From Planctomycetia bacterium (GTDB taxonomy: Bacteria; Planctomycetota; Planctomycetia; Gemmatales; Gemmataceae): 64,000 nucleotides of DNA. A program made the translations under genes and the position numbers. The notes beneath the pieces are model-generated. The model saw only the letters and a program-made list of their open reading frames with translations. It did not search any database and was not told the DNA's origin. Location of the stretch: positions 1 to 64,000 of the forward strand of contig SYLG01000163.1 of NCBI GenBank assembly GCA_005808665.1. Direction: 5' to 3'. Below, piece after piece: positions 54,484 to 62,560 of the stretch. The first letter of the stretch is position 1; each line of letters begins with the position of its first letter.

Positions 54484-55932
54484 CTAGAAACCCCTTCTCG
54501 CTTTCTTTTCCCCTCGGTCTTCACTCGATTTTGCCCCCTCGGGACCTCCGCGGAGCCCGCCATCAGCCCCCCCTCGCCCTGGTCGTTCAAAGCCACTTGG
54601 AGCACCACTTTTATCGCCATTTCCCTTAAACATTTTGGCCCAAGGATTTTCCTTTTTATCCATTCCCGAAGGCATTCCAAAGGAGGTTTTTGTGGCGGAG
54701 GCTACCGTATCGGTTCGCACCGGAACACCCGCTTTTTTAGCCATAATGCGATTGTTTCTCAAGGATTCATCAATGGTTATGAAGCCATCCCCATTAAAAT
54801 CGAGTTGGCGAAAATCTTCCAATGTTCGGGAATCTGCCTTCCATTCATAAAGGCCAACCTGACCATCCTTGTCGCGGTCTAGTGATTCAAACCAACTGGG
54901 TAAATCCTTGGGAAGTTTGCCCGCGCGAAAAATGGTGGGCCGTTTATCCAGTTCGTCCTCAATAGTACCTGGACCGCCCATATCAGGCAACGCCCCTTGG
55001 GAACCCATACTGGCAAATTGGGTTTTGAAGAATTCCTTATATTCGTCAAATTCTATGTTGCCATTTTTATTTCCATCAAATTTGATTAACTCCGACTTAA
55101 TAGCTTCAGGCTGTTCATCAGGTTGAAGGATGCTGTCGGCATTTTTATCAAATTGTTTAAACCGTTCTCTTGCAAGTTCTTCCGGATTGGGTACCGGACC
55201 ACCAGGCACTGGAAATCCTCCCGGGCCACCAGGCCCTGGAAATCCTCCCGGACCCCCGGAACCAAAGGACATCATTACTGGCCCGCCACCCCCCGGTCCT
55301 CCTCTTTCAGCCATTCTTTGGCTCATTCGCTCGTTCATGTAATCGGTAAATTGCTCGCGGTTGATTTGGCTTCCGGCAATTCCTTTTTTCGCCATATATT
55401 CTTTGAGTTTTGTTCCAGCTTGAGGGTCCATCTGGCTTGAAAAAGTGTTGACATCAATGGTTGATTTCCCGTTTGCACTCCGGTCAAACAACATTCCCAT
55501 ATCGAAGCCGCCTTTGCCAAAATTTCCCCGGTCACCACGGCCCATTCCACCGGGTTGTCCCCCGAACCCACTTGATGGAGATCCAAAACCGCCTGGCTGG
55601 GAACCGAAACCACCAGGTTGGCTACCAAAACCACCAGGCCTTCCACCGTAACCACCGGGTTGAGAACCGAAACCACCAGGTTGGGCGGTGAAAACAGGCT
55701 GAGTTCCATTACCACCAGGTTGTGCCATGAAAACAGGCTGAGTTCCATTACCACCAGGTTGTGCCATGAAAACTCCAGGCTGCGTACCGTACCCACCGGG
55801 GGTGGCGGGGGCAGGGGACCCACCTTTTATTTCAAATCTAAATTGGGCACTAGATTCTGCCGTTCCGAGAACAAACAGGAGCGTAACAACAAAACTGGTT
55901 AAAGCAATCCTGACCAAGGTCAACCGGTTCAT
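54484..55932 (-). CDS. secreted EF-hand protein with Gly/Gln/Pro-rich repeats
   Basis: Predicted 482-residue exported protein. Signal peptide at 1-30 (cleavage after ESSA). Residues ~45-145 are low-complexity QPGG repeats: first 13-residue units around AQPGGNGTQPVFM, then 7-residue units such as GSQPGGF. Four EF-hand-like calcium loops follow: DKNADSILQPDE, DGNKNGNIEFDE, DRDKDGQVGLYE and DFNGDGFITIDE, with spacing typical of planctomycete EF-hand proteins. The C-terminus is Gly/Lys/Arg-rich and disordered. A cell-wall or surface calcium-binding role is a guess. Divergent from the BMC operon regulator. Confidence 0.82.
   Translation of the reverse strand: MNRLTLVRIALTSFVVTLLFVLGTAESSAQFRFEIKGGSPAPATPGGYGTQPGVFMAQPGGNGTQPVFMAQPGGNGTQPVFTAQPGGFGSQPGGYGGRPGGFGSQPGGFGSQPGGFGSPSSGFGGQPGGMGRGDRGNFGKGGFDMGMLFDRSANGKSTIDVNTFSSQMDPQAGTKLKEYMAKKGIAGSQINREQFTDYMNERMSQRMAERGGPGGGGPVMMSFGSGGPGGFPGPGGPGGFPVPGGPVPNPEELARERFKQFDKNADSILQPDEQPEAIKSELIKFDGNKNGNIEFDEYKEFFKTQFASMGSQGALPDMGGPGTIEDELDKRPTIFRAGKLPKDLPSWFESLDRDKDGQVGLYEWKADSRTLEDFRQLDFNGDGFITIDESLRNNRIMAKKAGVPVRTDTVASATKTSFGMPSGMDKKENPWAKMFKGNGDKSGAPSGFERPGRGGADGGLRGGPEGAKSSEDRGEKKARRGF
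55691..55768. repeat. 39-bp tandem repeat inside the EF-hand gene
   Basis: Two nearly identical consecutive 39-base units, beginning at 55691 and 55730 (AACAGGCTGAGTTCCATTACC...), encode the 13-residue repeat with core AQPGGNGTQPV. Shorter 21-base relatives encoding GGF/GSQP units adjoin on the left (about 55565-55690). Copy number is probably variable between strains. Confidence 0.8.
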
Positions 55933-56108
55933 GATCCAGACCCTCCCCCCCTATTTATGGCATGTTGGCAATGAAGAGGCGATGAGATTTTAAGAAAATA
56001 TTCGAGTCAATTCAATCATGTCGACGCCCTTGGGCAGATTGTGAAGGAAATATTCCAAAATCTTTCAAAAAATCCAATAATAAGGTCCCCACCGAAGCTT
56101 TAATTTGG

Positions 56109-56118
56109 TAGTATACTA
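56109..56118. promoter_or_regulatory. palindrome TAGTATACTA upstream of BMC operon
   Basis: A perfect 10-base palindrome 78 bases before the DeoR start. It contains TATACT, which could serve as a -10 box, and could also be a binding site for the DeoR-type regulator encoded next. No good -35 box is found at 17 bases (CCACCG), which would fit an activated or weak promoter. Assignment is tentative. Confidence 0.35.
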
Positions 56119-56195
56119 TTGAAGGGAGTCAGATTTTGGTATTATTTGCCGGATTAACCCCAAATTCTGTACCTTTCACGGTCGGAGAATCCCGC

Positions 56196-56975
56196 GTGTT
56201 GGTTGAAGAACGCCGTCAACGGGTTTTGGATTGGATCAGTTCCAAGGGATTCGCCTCTTTGGGGGACCTCTCCAAGGAATTGGGTGCATCCGAATCCACC
56301 CTTCGCCGTGATTTGGACCATTGGCACCATCAGGGTTTGGTCCGTCGAACACATGGTGGAGCTGTTTTTGTTGCCGATGCCACACCTCTCCCCACTTTAG
56401 AGGAACGATCCAGCCGTCAGCTGGAAGAAAAGAAATTGATTGCGAAGGCAGTTTCCAATCACATCCGGGATGGGGATACGGTGCTTCTGGATGGGGGGAC
56501 CACAACCCTGGAGGTCGCAAAACGGTTGGTAGGGCGACCCGTCCAGGTGGTTACCAACAGTATACCCATAGCACAACTCTATTCTGGGTGCAGGGATACA
56601 GACCTTGTGCTTTTGGGTGGTTATGTCTACCCAAGAACGGGGGTCGCCCTTGGCCCGCTCACGATTCGAATGCTGGAAGACCTTCATTTTCGACTGATGG
56701 TAATGGGTGTGGAAGGCATTACGGACAAAGGCCTTTTTAACGGCAACCTTCTTTTGGTGGAAACTGAAAGGGCAATGATGCGTCGTGCCGATGAATTGGT
56801 GGTGGTTGCGGACCATACCAAGATCGGGCGACCTGGCTTGGCGTGGCTTTGTGAGTTGCGAGATGTGGACACCCTTGTTGTGGATCCCGCAATCAAGCCA
56901 GACGCACGAAAAACCATTATCGAGGCAGGGGTTCGGCTCATTGTTTCAGGGGAACCCGGAGGATTTGGCGAATGA
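56196..56975 (+). CDS. DeoR-family transcriptional regulator of the BMC operon
   Basis: Predicted 259-residue regulator. Winged helix-turn-helix at 1-57 (RRQRVLDWISSKGFASLGDLSKELGAS, then STLRRDLDHW and RTHGGAV). A sugar-phosphate-sensing DeoRC domain follows at ~75-235 (VLLDGGTTTLEVAKRLV, VVTNSIPIA, LLGGYVYPRTGVALGP, VVADHTKIG). Proteins of this type usually repress sugar catabolic operons and release DNA on binding a sugar phosphate; here fuculose/rhamnulose phosphate is a natural candidate. GTG 56196 is chosen because GGAG lies eight bases upstream; the frame extends further up to 56136 without support. Overlaps pduL by four bases (ATGA). Confidence 0.88.
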   Translation: MLVEERRQRVLDWISSKGFASLGDLSKELGASESTLRRDLDHWHHQGLVRRTHGGAVFVADATPLPTLEERSSRQLEEKKLIAKAVSNHIRDGDTVLLDGGTTTLEVAKRLVGRPVQVVTNSIPIAQLYSGCRDTDLVLLGGYVYPRTGVALGPLTIRMLEDLHFRLMVMGVEGITDKGLFNGNLLLVETERAMMRRADELVVVADHTKIGRPGLAWLCELRDVDTLVVDPAIKPDARKTIIEAGVRLIVSGEPGGFGE

Positions 56976-57667
56976 GCATCCTGATGGCAAACCGGGGGTC
57001 CATTGATCGGGCCTTGGTTGAAAAAATGGTTAGGGATAGTCTCCTTCGAGGGATAAATCCTACTGCCCATCCTGCTTTGCTTGGCAAAAATTCCGCACCA
57101 AAGCTTGTGGTTAATGTTTCGGCCCGGCATGCTCATGTTACCCAAGCGGACCTCGAACTCCTTTTTGGAAAAGGACATCATTTAACCCCTTATAAAATGC
57201 TATACCAGGATGGTTATTTTGCTGCGGAAGAATCCCTTACTATTGTGGGCCCTCGCCAAAGGACAATTACCAACCTACGCATCCTTGGTCCTTGTCGGGA
57301 TCATAGCCAAGTCGAACTTGCTTTCACAGATGCCATAACCTTGGGTATTGATCCACCTGTCCGCAAAAGCGGAGACCATCGCAACTCTCCGGGCTGCTAC
57401 CTCATCGGTCCAAGGGGAATGATCCAGTTGGAAAAAGGCGTGATCCGTCATGAAAGGCATGTTCATTTGTGTGCAGAAGAAGCCGCCCACTTCGGAGTCA
57501 AGGATGGGGAAAGGTTAAACCTGCGCGTTAGGAGTGATTGCGCTGCGGTCTTGGAAGACCTTTTGGTTCGGGTGTCGAAAGGAGCCAAACTGGAGGCCCA
57601 CATCGACACGGACGAGGGCAACGCCTGTAACCTTGCCAAGGCGACCCACATGGAACTATTCCGTTGA
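56972..57667 (+). CDS. pduL: phosphate propanoyltransferase PduL
   Basis: Predicted 231-residue PduL-type phosphotransacylase, converting acyl-CoA to acyl-phosphate (here lactyl- or propionyl-). Two PduL domains share zinc-binding His: VVNVSARHAHVTQAD, IRHERHVHLCAEEAAHFGV and AHIDTDEGNACNL. The N-terminal ~20 residues (SIDRALVEKMVRDSLLRG) form an amphipathic helix that could be an encapsulation peptide targeting the enzyme into the microcompartment. Starts within the deoR stop (ATGA), and is followed by the BMC-H genes. Confidence 0.92.
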   Translation: MSILMANRGSIDRALVEKMVRDSLLRGINPTAHPALLGKNSAPKLVVNVSARHAHVTQADLELLFGKGHHLTPYKMLYQDGYFAAEESLTIVGPRQRTITNLRILGPCRDHSQVELAFTDAITLGIDPPVRKSGDHRNSPGCYLIGPRGMIQLEKGVIRHERHVHLCAEEAAHFGVKDGERLNLRVRSDCAAVLEDLLVRVSKGAKLEAHIDTDEGNACNLAKATHMELFR

Positions 57668-57778
57668 AGCCAAAAGGGGTACATTTGCGTTCCTTGGTGG
57701 AGTGAAGGGCATTGGATTTTTGTTTTGTGACTTTTCAACGGCCCACGGGGGTCAAACACCTGTGAAAGGGGGTTCGGT

Positions 57779-58069
57779 ATGGCGGGATCTTTGGAAGCCT
57801 TGGGAATGATTGAAACCCGAGGACTAACCGCGCTGGTGGAAGCCAGCGATGCGATGGTGAAAGCTGCCAATGTTCGGTTAATTGGTTGGCAAAAAATTGG
57901 CAGCGGCCTTGTTACCGCCATGGTGGTTGGTGATGTGGCTGCTGTAAAAGCGGCAGTGGACGCCGGTTCTGCGGCTGCAAGCCGGGTCGGTGAGGTTGTG
58001 GGCATCCAGGTGATTCCACGACCCCATGGCGACCTTCAAACAATCCTCCCCAAGGCCCCATCGGCCTAA
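57779..58069 (+). CDS. BMC-H shell protein 1
   Basis: Predicted 96-residue single-domain (Pfam00936) hexamer subunit: [29 protein letters not shown], then the strand/loop [30 protein letters not shown]. The residues KIGSG form the central pore of the facet hexamer. C-terminal extension is short. AAAGGGGG lies upstream of the start. Second of two neighbouring BMC-H genes begins 35 bases later. Confidence 0.96.
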   Translation: MAGSLEALGMIETRGLTALVEASDAMVKAANVRLIGWQKIGSGLVTAMVVGDVAAVKAAVDAGSAAASRVGEVVGIQVIPRPHGDLQTILPKAPSA

Positions 58070-58104
58070 AAACCCACACCCCCTCATACATAGGAGACTA
58101 AGTT

Positions 58105-58386
58105 ATGTCAGTTAGGCCAGAAGCCTTGGGAATCGTTGAAACCAAGGGTTTGATTTCGGCGATTGCCGCCACCGATGCCATGTGCAAAGCAGCAAATGTC
58201 AGCTATGCCGGGCAAATCCAGATTGGCAACGCATTTGTTGCCACCTTTGTCCGGGGCGATGTCGGCAGCGTTCGCGCTGCGGTCGACGCCGGCGGCAAAG
58301 CAGCATCCGAACATGGTGAACTGGTAAGTGCCCATGTCATGCCGCGCCCGGACCCCTCCGTTGTGGCGGTTTTTTTGAACAACTAA
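58105..58386 (+). CDS. BMC-H shell protein 2
   Basis: Predicted 93-residue shell hexamer subunit, about half identical to the first one: RPEALGIVETKGLISAIAATDAMCKAANV, then QIQIGNAFVATFVRGDVGSVRAAVDAG. Its pore segment is QIGNA, differing from KIGSG of the first, so the two probably have different permeability. GGAGACTAAG lies before the start. The nearest neighbours are the other BMC-H gene and the acetate kinase gene. Confidence 0.96.
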   Translation: MSVRPEALGIVETKGLISAIAATDAMCKAANVSYAGQIQIGNAFVATFVRGDVGSVRAAVDAGGKAASEHGELVSAHVMPRPDPSVVAVFLNN

Positions 58387-58464
58387 ATAGGGTAGAGGTT
58401 CGGGCGGCCTGGTCATAGGTCGTCCGAGACATCTCTTCCCAATTTAACACTGACTGGTCCATTC

Positions 58465-59676
58465 ATGAAAATCCTTGTGGCAAACCTGGGAAGCACTAGC
58501 TTCAAATACAAGCTTTATGAGCTTGCCGATACACAGGGAGGTGCCAACCCCCAAGGCGAGCGAATGGTCGCAAAAGGTGGGGTTGAGCGGATTGGCTCGG
58601 ACAGCTCGAAGGCCTTCGTTGAAGCCAACGGCCGTCGTGAGGATATGGTTATTGAAGCCCGTGATCATGCCGCAGCGGTAAACCTTTGTCTTGGCCAACT
58701 AGCCAATCCTGCCTGGGGATGTTTGAAAACAACCTCCGAATTAGCCGCCATCGGTTTCAAAGCTGTTATGGCTCGTGGTATCAGCGGGGTGCGCCTGGTT
58801 AACGATCTGTTATTGCGTGCCATGGAGGATTGCAATGAAATTGCCCCGGCACATAACCCTCCTTATGTTGCGGCCATGCGCTTGCTAAGTCAAAAGCTCC
58901 CCGACATTCCTTTGGTTGCCGCTTTCGAAACCGGGTTTCACCAAACCATTCCGGACAGCCGAAAAATCTATGCAATCCCACTGGCATGGTCAGAAGCTTA
59001 TTGCGTCAAGCGTTGGGGTTTTCATGGAGCATCGCATCGATACATTGGCCAGCGTACCGCCGAAATATTGAATCGGCAGGACCTGAAAGTGATTTCATGC
59101 CATTTGGGTGGTTCGAGTTCGCTTTGTGCCATGATTGGGGGCAAATCCTTGGCGAACAGTCTGGGAATGAGTCCCCAGTCCGGGATTCCGCATAACAACA
59201 GAGTTGGGGATTTTGATCCTTTCGCCCTCCCCTTGATTATGAGGGGAACCGGAAAAACCCTTGAACAGGTTTTGGCCGATTTGGCCACTAGGTCTGGCCT
59301 TGAGGGGATTTCCGGCCATAACGACCTTCGTGACATCGAAATGGCATCCGCCAAGGGTGAGCCCAGGGCAAAACTGGCATTGGATATCTTTATCGAGGCT
59401 GTTCGGCATTACCTTGGATCCTACCTGGTTGCCCTGGGAGGAGCCGATGTCATCGTCTTCACTGGGGGTATTGGCGAAAATTCAACCCTGGTGCGCGAAG
59501 CCATTTGTTCAAACCTTGGATTCCTTGGAATTTCCGTGGATGCCAAGGCCAACCTTGGGGCCAAAGGTGAAGCTGCGTTTCACGCCCAGGATAGCAAGGT
59601 AGAGCTTTGGACCATGCCCACCAATGAAGAATTAATGGTTGCCAGACAAACAAGAGACCTATTGCTGGCAAACTAG
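58465..59676 (+). CDS. ackA: acetate/propionate kinase
   Basis: Predicted 403-residue ASKHA-fold kinase that makes ATP from acyl-phosphate, here probably lactyl-phosphate giving lactate. Family marks: ILVANLGSTSFKYKLYE, RWGFHGASHRYI, VISCHLGGSSSLCAMIGGKS, VFTGGIGENSTLVREA. Length and motifs are complete. It follows the BMC-H genes and pairs with PduL for substrate-level phosphorylation at the end of the BMC pathway. Fifty bases before the SelW-like gene. Confidence 0.95.
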   Translation: MKILVANLGSTSFKYKLYELADTQGGANPQGERMVAKGGVERIGSDSSKAFVEANGRREDMVIEARDHAAAVNLCLGQLANPAWGCLKTTSELAAIGFKAVMARGISGVRLVNDLLLRAMEDCNEIAPAHNPPYVAAMRLLSQKLPDIPLVAAFETGFHQTIPDSRKIYAIPLAWSEAYCVKRWGFHGASHRYIGQRTAEILNRQDLKVISCHLGGSSSLCAMIGGKSLANSLGMSPQSGIPHNNRVGDFDPFALPLIMRGTGKTLEQVLADLATRSGLEGISGHNDLRDIEMASAKGEPRAKLALDIFIEAVRHYLGSYLVALGGADVIVFTGGIGENSTLVREAICSNLGFLGISVDAKANLGAKGEAAFHAQDSKVELWTMPTNEELMVARQTRDLLLAN

Positions 59677-59726
59677 GGAATCCGGATGGCGGAAACCACC
59701 CGGGGTTTATGAAAAGGAGATTTCAA

Positions 59727-59960
59727 ATGAAAGTGGATATTACCTACTGCACCTCCTGAGGATACAGGCAATTTGCCACCAGTTTGGTGGCAGCGATCCG
59801 GAAGGCCCATGGCACGGTTGTTTCTACAGAAACACATATGGGTTCAGGCGGTGTATTTGATGTTCAGATTGATGGGGAAAAAGTGTTTAGCAAATTTGAT
59901 GCTGGACGATTCCCAACCAATAGCGAGATTCTGGCTTTTATAGACGCCAAGGGCAAGTAA
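59727..59960 (+). CDS. SelW/Rdx-family selenoprotein (CxxU), in BMC operon
   Basis: Missed by ordinary gene calling because of TGA 59757-59759. Reading it as Sec gives 77 residues: the N-terminus KVDITYC-TS-U-GYRQFATSLVAAI holds C8-T-S-U11, the redox motif of the SelT/SelW/SelH (Rdx) thioredoxin-like family. After it come an amphipathic helix, a strand with VVSTETHMGSGGVFDVQIDG and FSKFDAGRFPTNSEILAFID, matching the family's G-x-F-(D/E)-V and K-x-x-x-G-R-F-P-x pattern. Size is typical (70-95). AAGGAG (59714-59719) lies seven bases before the ATG, and a strong hairpin follows the TGA. Spacing is 50 bases after ackA and 30 before BMC-P, all same strand: clearly operon-embedded. Role in the compartment is unknown; thiol/selenol redox repair is an inference. 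Confidence 0.93.
59774..59792 (+). promoter_or_regulatory. SECIS hairpin of the SelW-like gene
   Basis: TGCCACCA (59774-59781) and TGGTGGCA (59785-59792) are perfectly complementary (8 bp), with loop GTT (or 7 bp with loop AGTTT). The stem starts 14 bases and the loop about 22 bases after the TGA, with G at the first loop positions: an almost ideal bacterial SECIS layout. Confidence 0.75.
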
Positions 59961-59990
59961 GTCAGGTAATCCCCTGGAGGGAGTGGGCCA

Positions 59991-60311
59991 ATGTTTCTGG
60001 CACGAGTGACCGGAGTTGTGGTATCCACCCAAAAAGCGGTAGCCATGAAGGGGCATAAGCTCCTCCTCGTGGAACCGCTCCGGGTGGATCCGAATTTGCG
60101 TGACAGGCTTATTGGCACAGGCCGAAGCCTTATTGCCGTGGATCCATTAGGTGCCGGGGCAGGTCAGGTGATCCTGATGGTACAGGGATCAAGTGCCAGG
60201 CTAATGCCGGAAACAGACAAATTGCCTATCGATGCCGCCGTGATCGGTTTGGTGGATGAGGTTCGGGTGGGCGACACGATCATCAAAATGGATGATAGCC
60301 AACCGTCTTAA
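59991..60311 (+). CDS. BMC-P (EutN/CcmL) vertex protein 1
   Basis: Predicted 106-residue pentamer subunit (Pfam03319) capping the shell's vertices. FLARVTGVVVSTQKAVAMKGHKLLLVEPL, GTGRSLIAVDPLGAGAGQVILMVQGSSAR and DAAVIGLVDEVRVG are the family's conserved segments. Has an extended C-terminus. GGAGGGAG precedes the start. First of three BMC-P genes in the operon. Confidence 0.95.
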   Translation: MFLARVTGVVVSTQKAVAMKGHKLLLVEPLRVDPNLRDRLIGTGRSLIAVDPLGAGAGQVILMVQGSSARLMPETDKLPIDAAVIGLVDEVRVGDTIIKMDDSQPS

Positions 60312-60348
60312 GCTATCTCAATAGGTGTATAAGAAGAGGCAAATGGCG

Positions 60349-61782
60349 ATGACAGTCAAATTTAGCGATGATGTGATCCGGGGTGTGATCCATCAGGTGT
60401 TAACCGAACTCCGTGGTCCGGGAGTTTCAATTCCCCCAATGACCCAGCAAGGGGCCTCTTCCGGCGATGGTGTGTTTCCCACGATTGACCAAGCTGCCAA
60501 CGCAGCCGCATTAGCCCAAAAAGAATTCAATCGTAGGGGAATCGAAGACCGTGCCTTGGCTATTGCCCGTATCCGGAAAATATGCACCGATCAGGCTGAA
60601 ACTCTTGGTCGGGAAGAGTTCGAGGAAACCAAAATCGGCCGCCTTGTTCACAAAATTGAAAAACTACGGATTGTTGCGGATCGAATCCCGGGAACCGAGT
60701 TTTTACGAACGGATGCCTTTTCGGGAGGCAATGGCGTTTCACTACAGGAATATGCACCCTTTGGCGTCATTGGGGCCATCACACCGGTAACCCATTCTCT
60801 CCCTACCTTGGCTTGCAACGCTATCAATATGCTCGCCTCCGGTAATGCCGTGGTTTTTAATGCTCATCCTTCCGGCGCAAATATAGCGAACAAAGGCGTT
60901 CGCCTTTTTAACCGTGCAATTCGTGAAGCCATTGGAATCGACAACCTGCTAACAATTGTCGAAACCCCTACCCTTGAAACCGCTCAGCAACTTTTCGATC
61001 ACCGGGAAGTGAAATTGATTTGTGTTACCGGAGGGCCTGCGGTTGCAAGAGCTGCCCTTCGTAGTCCAAAAAGGGCAATTGTTGCCGGCCCTGGTAACCC
61101 ACCCGTCGTGGTTGATGAAACCGCCGATATCAAAAATGCAGCGCTTTCAATTATTGCCGGGGCTTCCTATGACAACAACCTCCTGTGCATCGGTGAAAAG
61201 GAAGTTTTTGCGGTCGCTTCAATAATGGATGAACTCCTCAATGAAATGGCAAACGCCGGGGCGATTCGGCTGGATCGGTCCCAAACCGAGGCACTTACCC
61301 GAGTCGCCTTCATGGTAGGAGAAGGTGGAAAAACCATTCTGAACAAGGAATTGATCGGCAAGGACCCTGCTGTGTTGGCAAGGGCCGCGGGATTCCAGGT
61401 ACCCGATAAAACCGAGCTTCTTTTCGCCGAAACGGGTACGGATAATCCCTTCGTCGATCATGAACAAATGATGCCCTTTGTTCCCTTTGTTCGAACCAGG
61501 GATGTCCATGAAGCCATTGCTTTTGCAAAAAAATTCGAACATGGTTACCGCCACACTGCGGTCATCCACAGTCGCAATATCGACACCATAACCCGAATGG
61601 GACGGGAAATGGATACCACCCTTTTTATTCAAAATGGGGCCAGCTTGGCCGGTTTGGGTTCTGGGGGTGAAGGCTACTTGAGCTTCTCCATCGCCACCCC
61701 AACCGGCGAAGGGGTTACAACGCCCCTTACCTTTACCAGGCAAAGGCGCTCCACCACGGTAAAAGCGTTGCGAGTCCTATAG
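60349..61782 (+). CDS. CoA-acylating aldehyde dehydrogenase (PduP-like)
   Basis: Predicted 477-residue enzyme, oxidising lactaldehyde (or propionaldehyde) to acyl-CoA with NAD. Cys280 in NNLLCIGEKEVF is the catalytic nucleophile; APFGVIGAITPVTH, FNAHPSGAN and GPGNPPVVVDETADI are class features. The N-terminal ~20 residues (KFSDDVIRGVIHQVLTEL) form an amphipathic helix like the PduP encapsulation peptide, followed by a Gly/Ser/Pro linker, so lumen targeting is likely. Start: AAGAGG suits ATG 60349 (nine bases) better than ATG 60343; GTG 60325 is also in frame. Signature enzyme of the BMC. Confidence 0.95.
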   Translation: MTVKFSDDVIRGVIHQVLTELRGPGVSIPPMTQQGASSGDGVFPTIDQAANAAALAQKEFNRRGIEDRALAIARIRKICTDQAETLGREEFEETKIGRLVHKIEKLRIVADRIPGTEFLRTDAFSGGNGVSLQEYAPFGVIGAITPVTHSLPTLACNAINMLASGNAVVFNAHPSGANIANKGVRLFNRAIREAIGIDNLLTIVETPTLETAQQLFDHREVKLICVTGGPAVARAALRSPKRAIVAGPGNPPVVVDETADIKNAALSIIAGASYDNNLLCIGEKEVFAVASIMDELLNEMANAGAIRLDRSQTEALTRVAFMVGEGGKTILNKELIGKDPAVLARAAGFQVPDKTELLFAETGTDNPFVDHEQMMPFVPFVRTRDVHEAIAFAKKFEHGYRHTAVIHSRNIDTITRMGREMDTTLFIQNGASLAGLGSGGEGYLSFSIATPTGEGVTTPLTFTRQRRSTTVKALRVL

Positions 61783-61838
61783 GACATTTCCTTTTTAATG
61801 AGTGGTTGTTGGGAAGATATAAGGGGGTTGGCAGGGCA

Positions 61839-62105
61839 GTGCAAATTGGGCGGGTGGAAGGATTGGCAACCTCAACCGTGAAGCATAAAAGTTTCACAGG
61901 AATGCGGCTACTAGTCGTACAACCCCTTGATATTATTGGCAAGGAGGAGGGTGAACCTCTATTGGTTATTGATCAATTGGGGGCATCCCGTGGGGATCGA
62001 GTCATTCTCTCTAGCGACGGCGCTGCGGCCAGAAAAATGGTGGGCGACAGGAGCTCCCCCGTTCGATGGATGGTAATGGGGCTTTGCGATCTGGGAGGGG
62101 TTTAA
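61839..62105 (+). CDS. BMC-P (EutN/CcmL) vertex protein 2
   Basis: Predicted 88-residue pentamer subunit: QIGRVEGLATSTVKHKSFTGMRLLVVQPLD, LLVIDQLGASRGDRVILSSDGAAAR and PVRWMVMGLCD. The start is GTG 61839, where family members begin; the reading frame is open further upstream (TTG 61806) without homology. AGGGGG lies about 11 bases upstream. One-base overlap with the next start (TAATG). Confidence 0.92.
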   Translation: MQIGRVEGLATSTVKHKSFTGMRLLVVQPLDIIGKEEGEPLLVIDQLGASRGDRVILSSDGAAARKMVGDRSSPVRWMVMGLCDLGGV

Positions 62106-62560
62106 TGCCATCTCTTATGCCAAAGGTACCCGATTCCATGCCCTGTTCCCTGGTTTTAGCCCGCAATGGTACTACCGACCAGAGGGAGATTCTCGAAGCG
62201 GCACGACTTTCATGGAGGAAGCGAGGCATCCCGGTCGAGGAAATCAAGGCAGAACCTTCGGCCGTGATTTCCTTGGCGGCGGAACTTGCCTCCGCAGGCT
62301 TGGTTTGGTGCATCCTGAGGTTGACCGATCATCCGGAATGGGAAACGGCAAGTTTCAACCGGTTGGATGGGGTGAGGGCAGCCCAAGTGTTCAGGGTGGA
62401 GGGCATGACTCGGGCTTTAAGGACACTAAAACCCCAAGTTTTGGTAACCGAAGGTCGAAGCGCCACGATCTATGAAATTATTCGGTTTGGGGCTGACCTT
62501 TGGCAGGCCAACCGCCAGGGATTATTAGCAAAAACCCCGATTGGGAGTACGGCAAATTGA
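62105..62560 (+). CDS. RpiB-like protein, degenerate, in BMC operon
   Basis: Predicted 151-residue protein. The middle (SFNRLDGVRAAQVFRVEGMTRALRTLKPQVLVTEGRS) resembles the RpiB/LacA ribose- or galactose-phosphate isomerase segment N-K-x-x-G-(I/V)-R-A-A, and a helix like (I/V)I..A..L follows. The N-terminal Cys/His active-site pattern of true RpiB (D-H-G start, GTGIG loop) is not visible. RpiB-like proteins recur in several BMC loci; here catalytic activity is doubtful. Start could be ATG 62105 (overlapping the previous stop), 62117 or 62138. Ends overlapping the next gene (TTGA). Confidence 0.5.
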   Translation: MPSLMPKVPDSMPCSLVLARNGTTDQREILEAARLSWRKRGIPVEEIKAEPSAVISLAAELASAGLVWCILRLTDHPEWETASFNRLDGVRAAQVFRVEGMTRALRTLKPQVLVTEGRSATIYEIIRFGADLWQANRQGLLAKTPIGSTAN

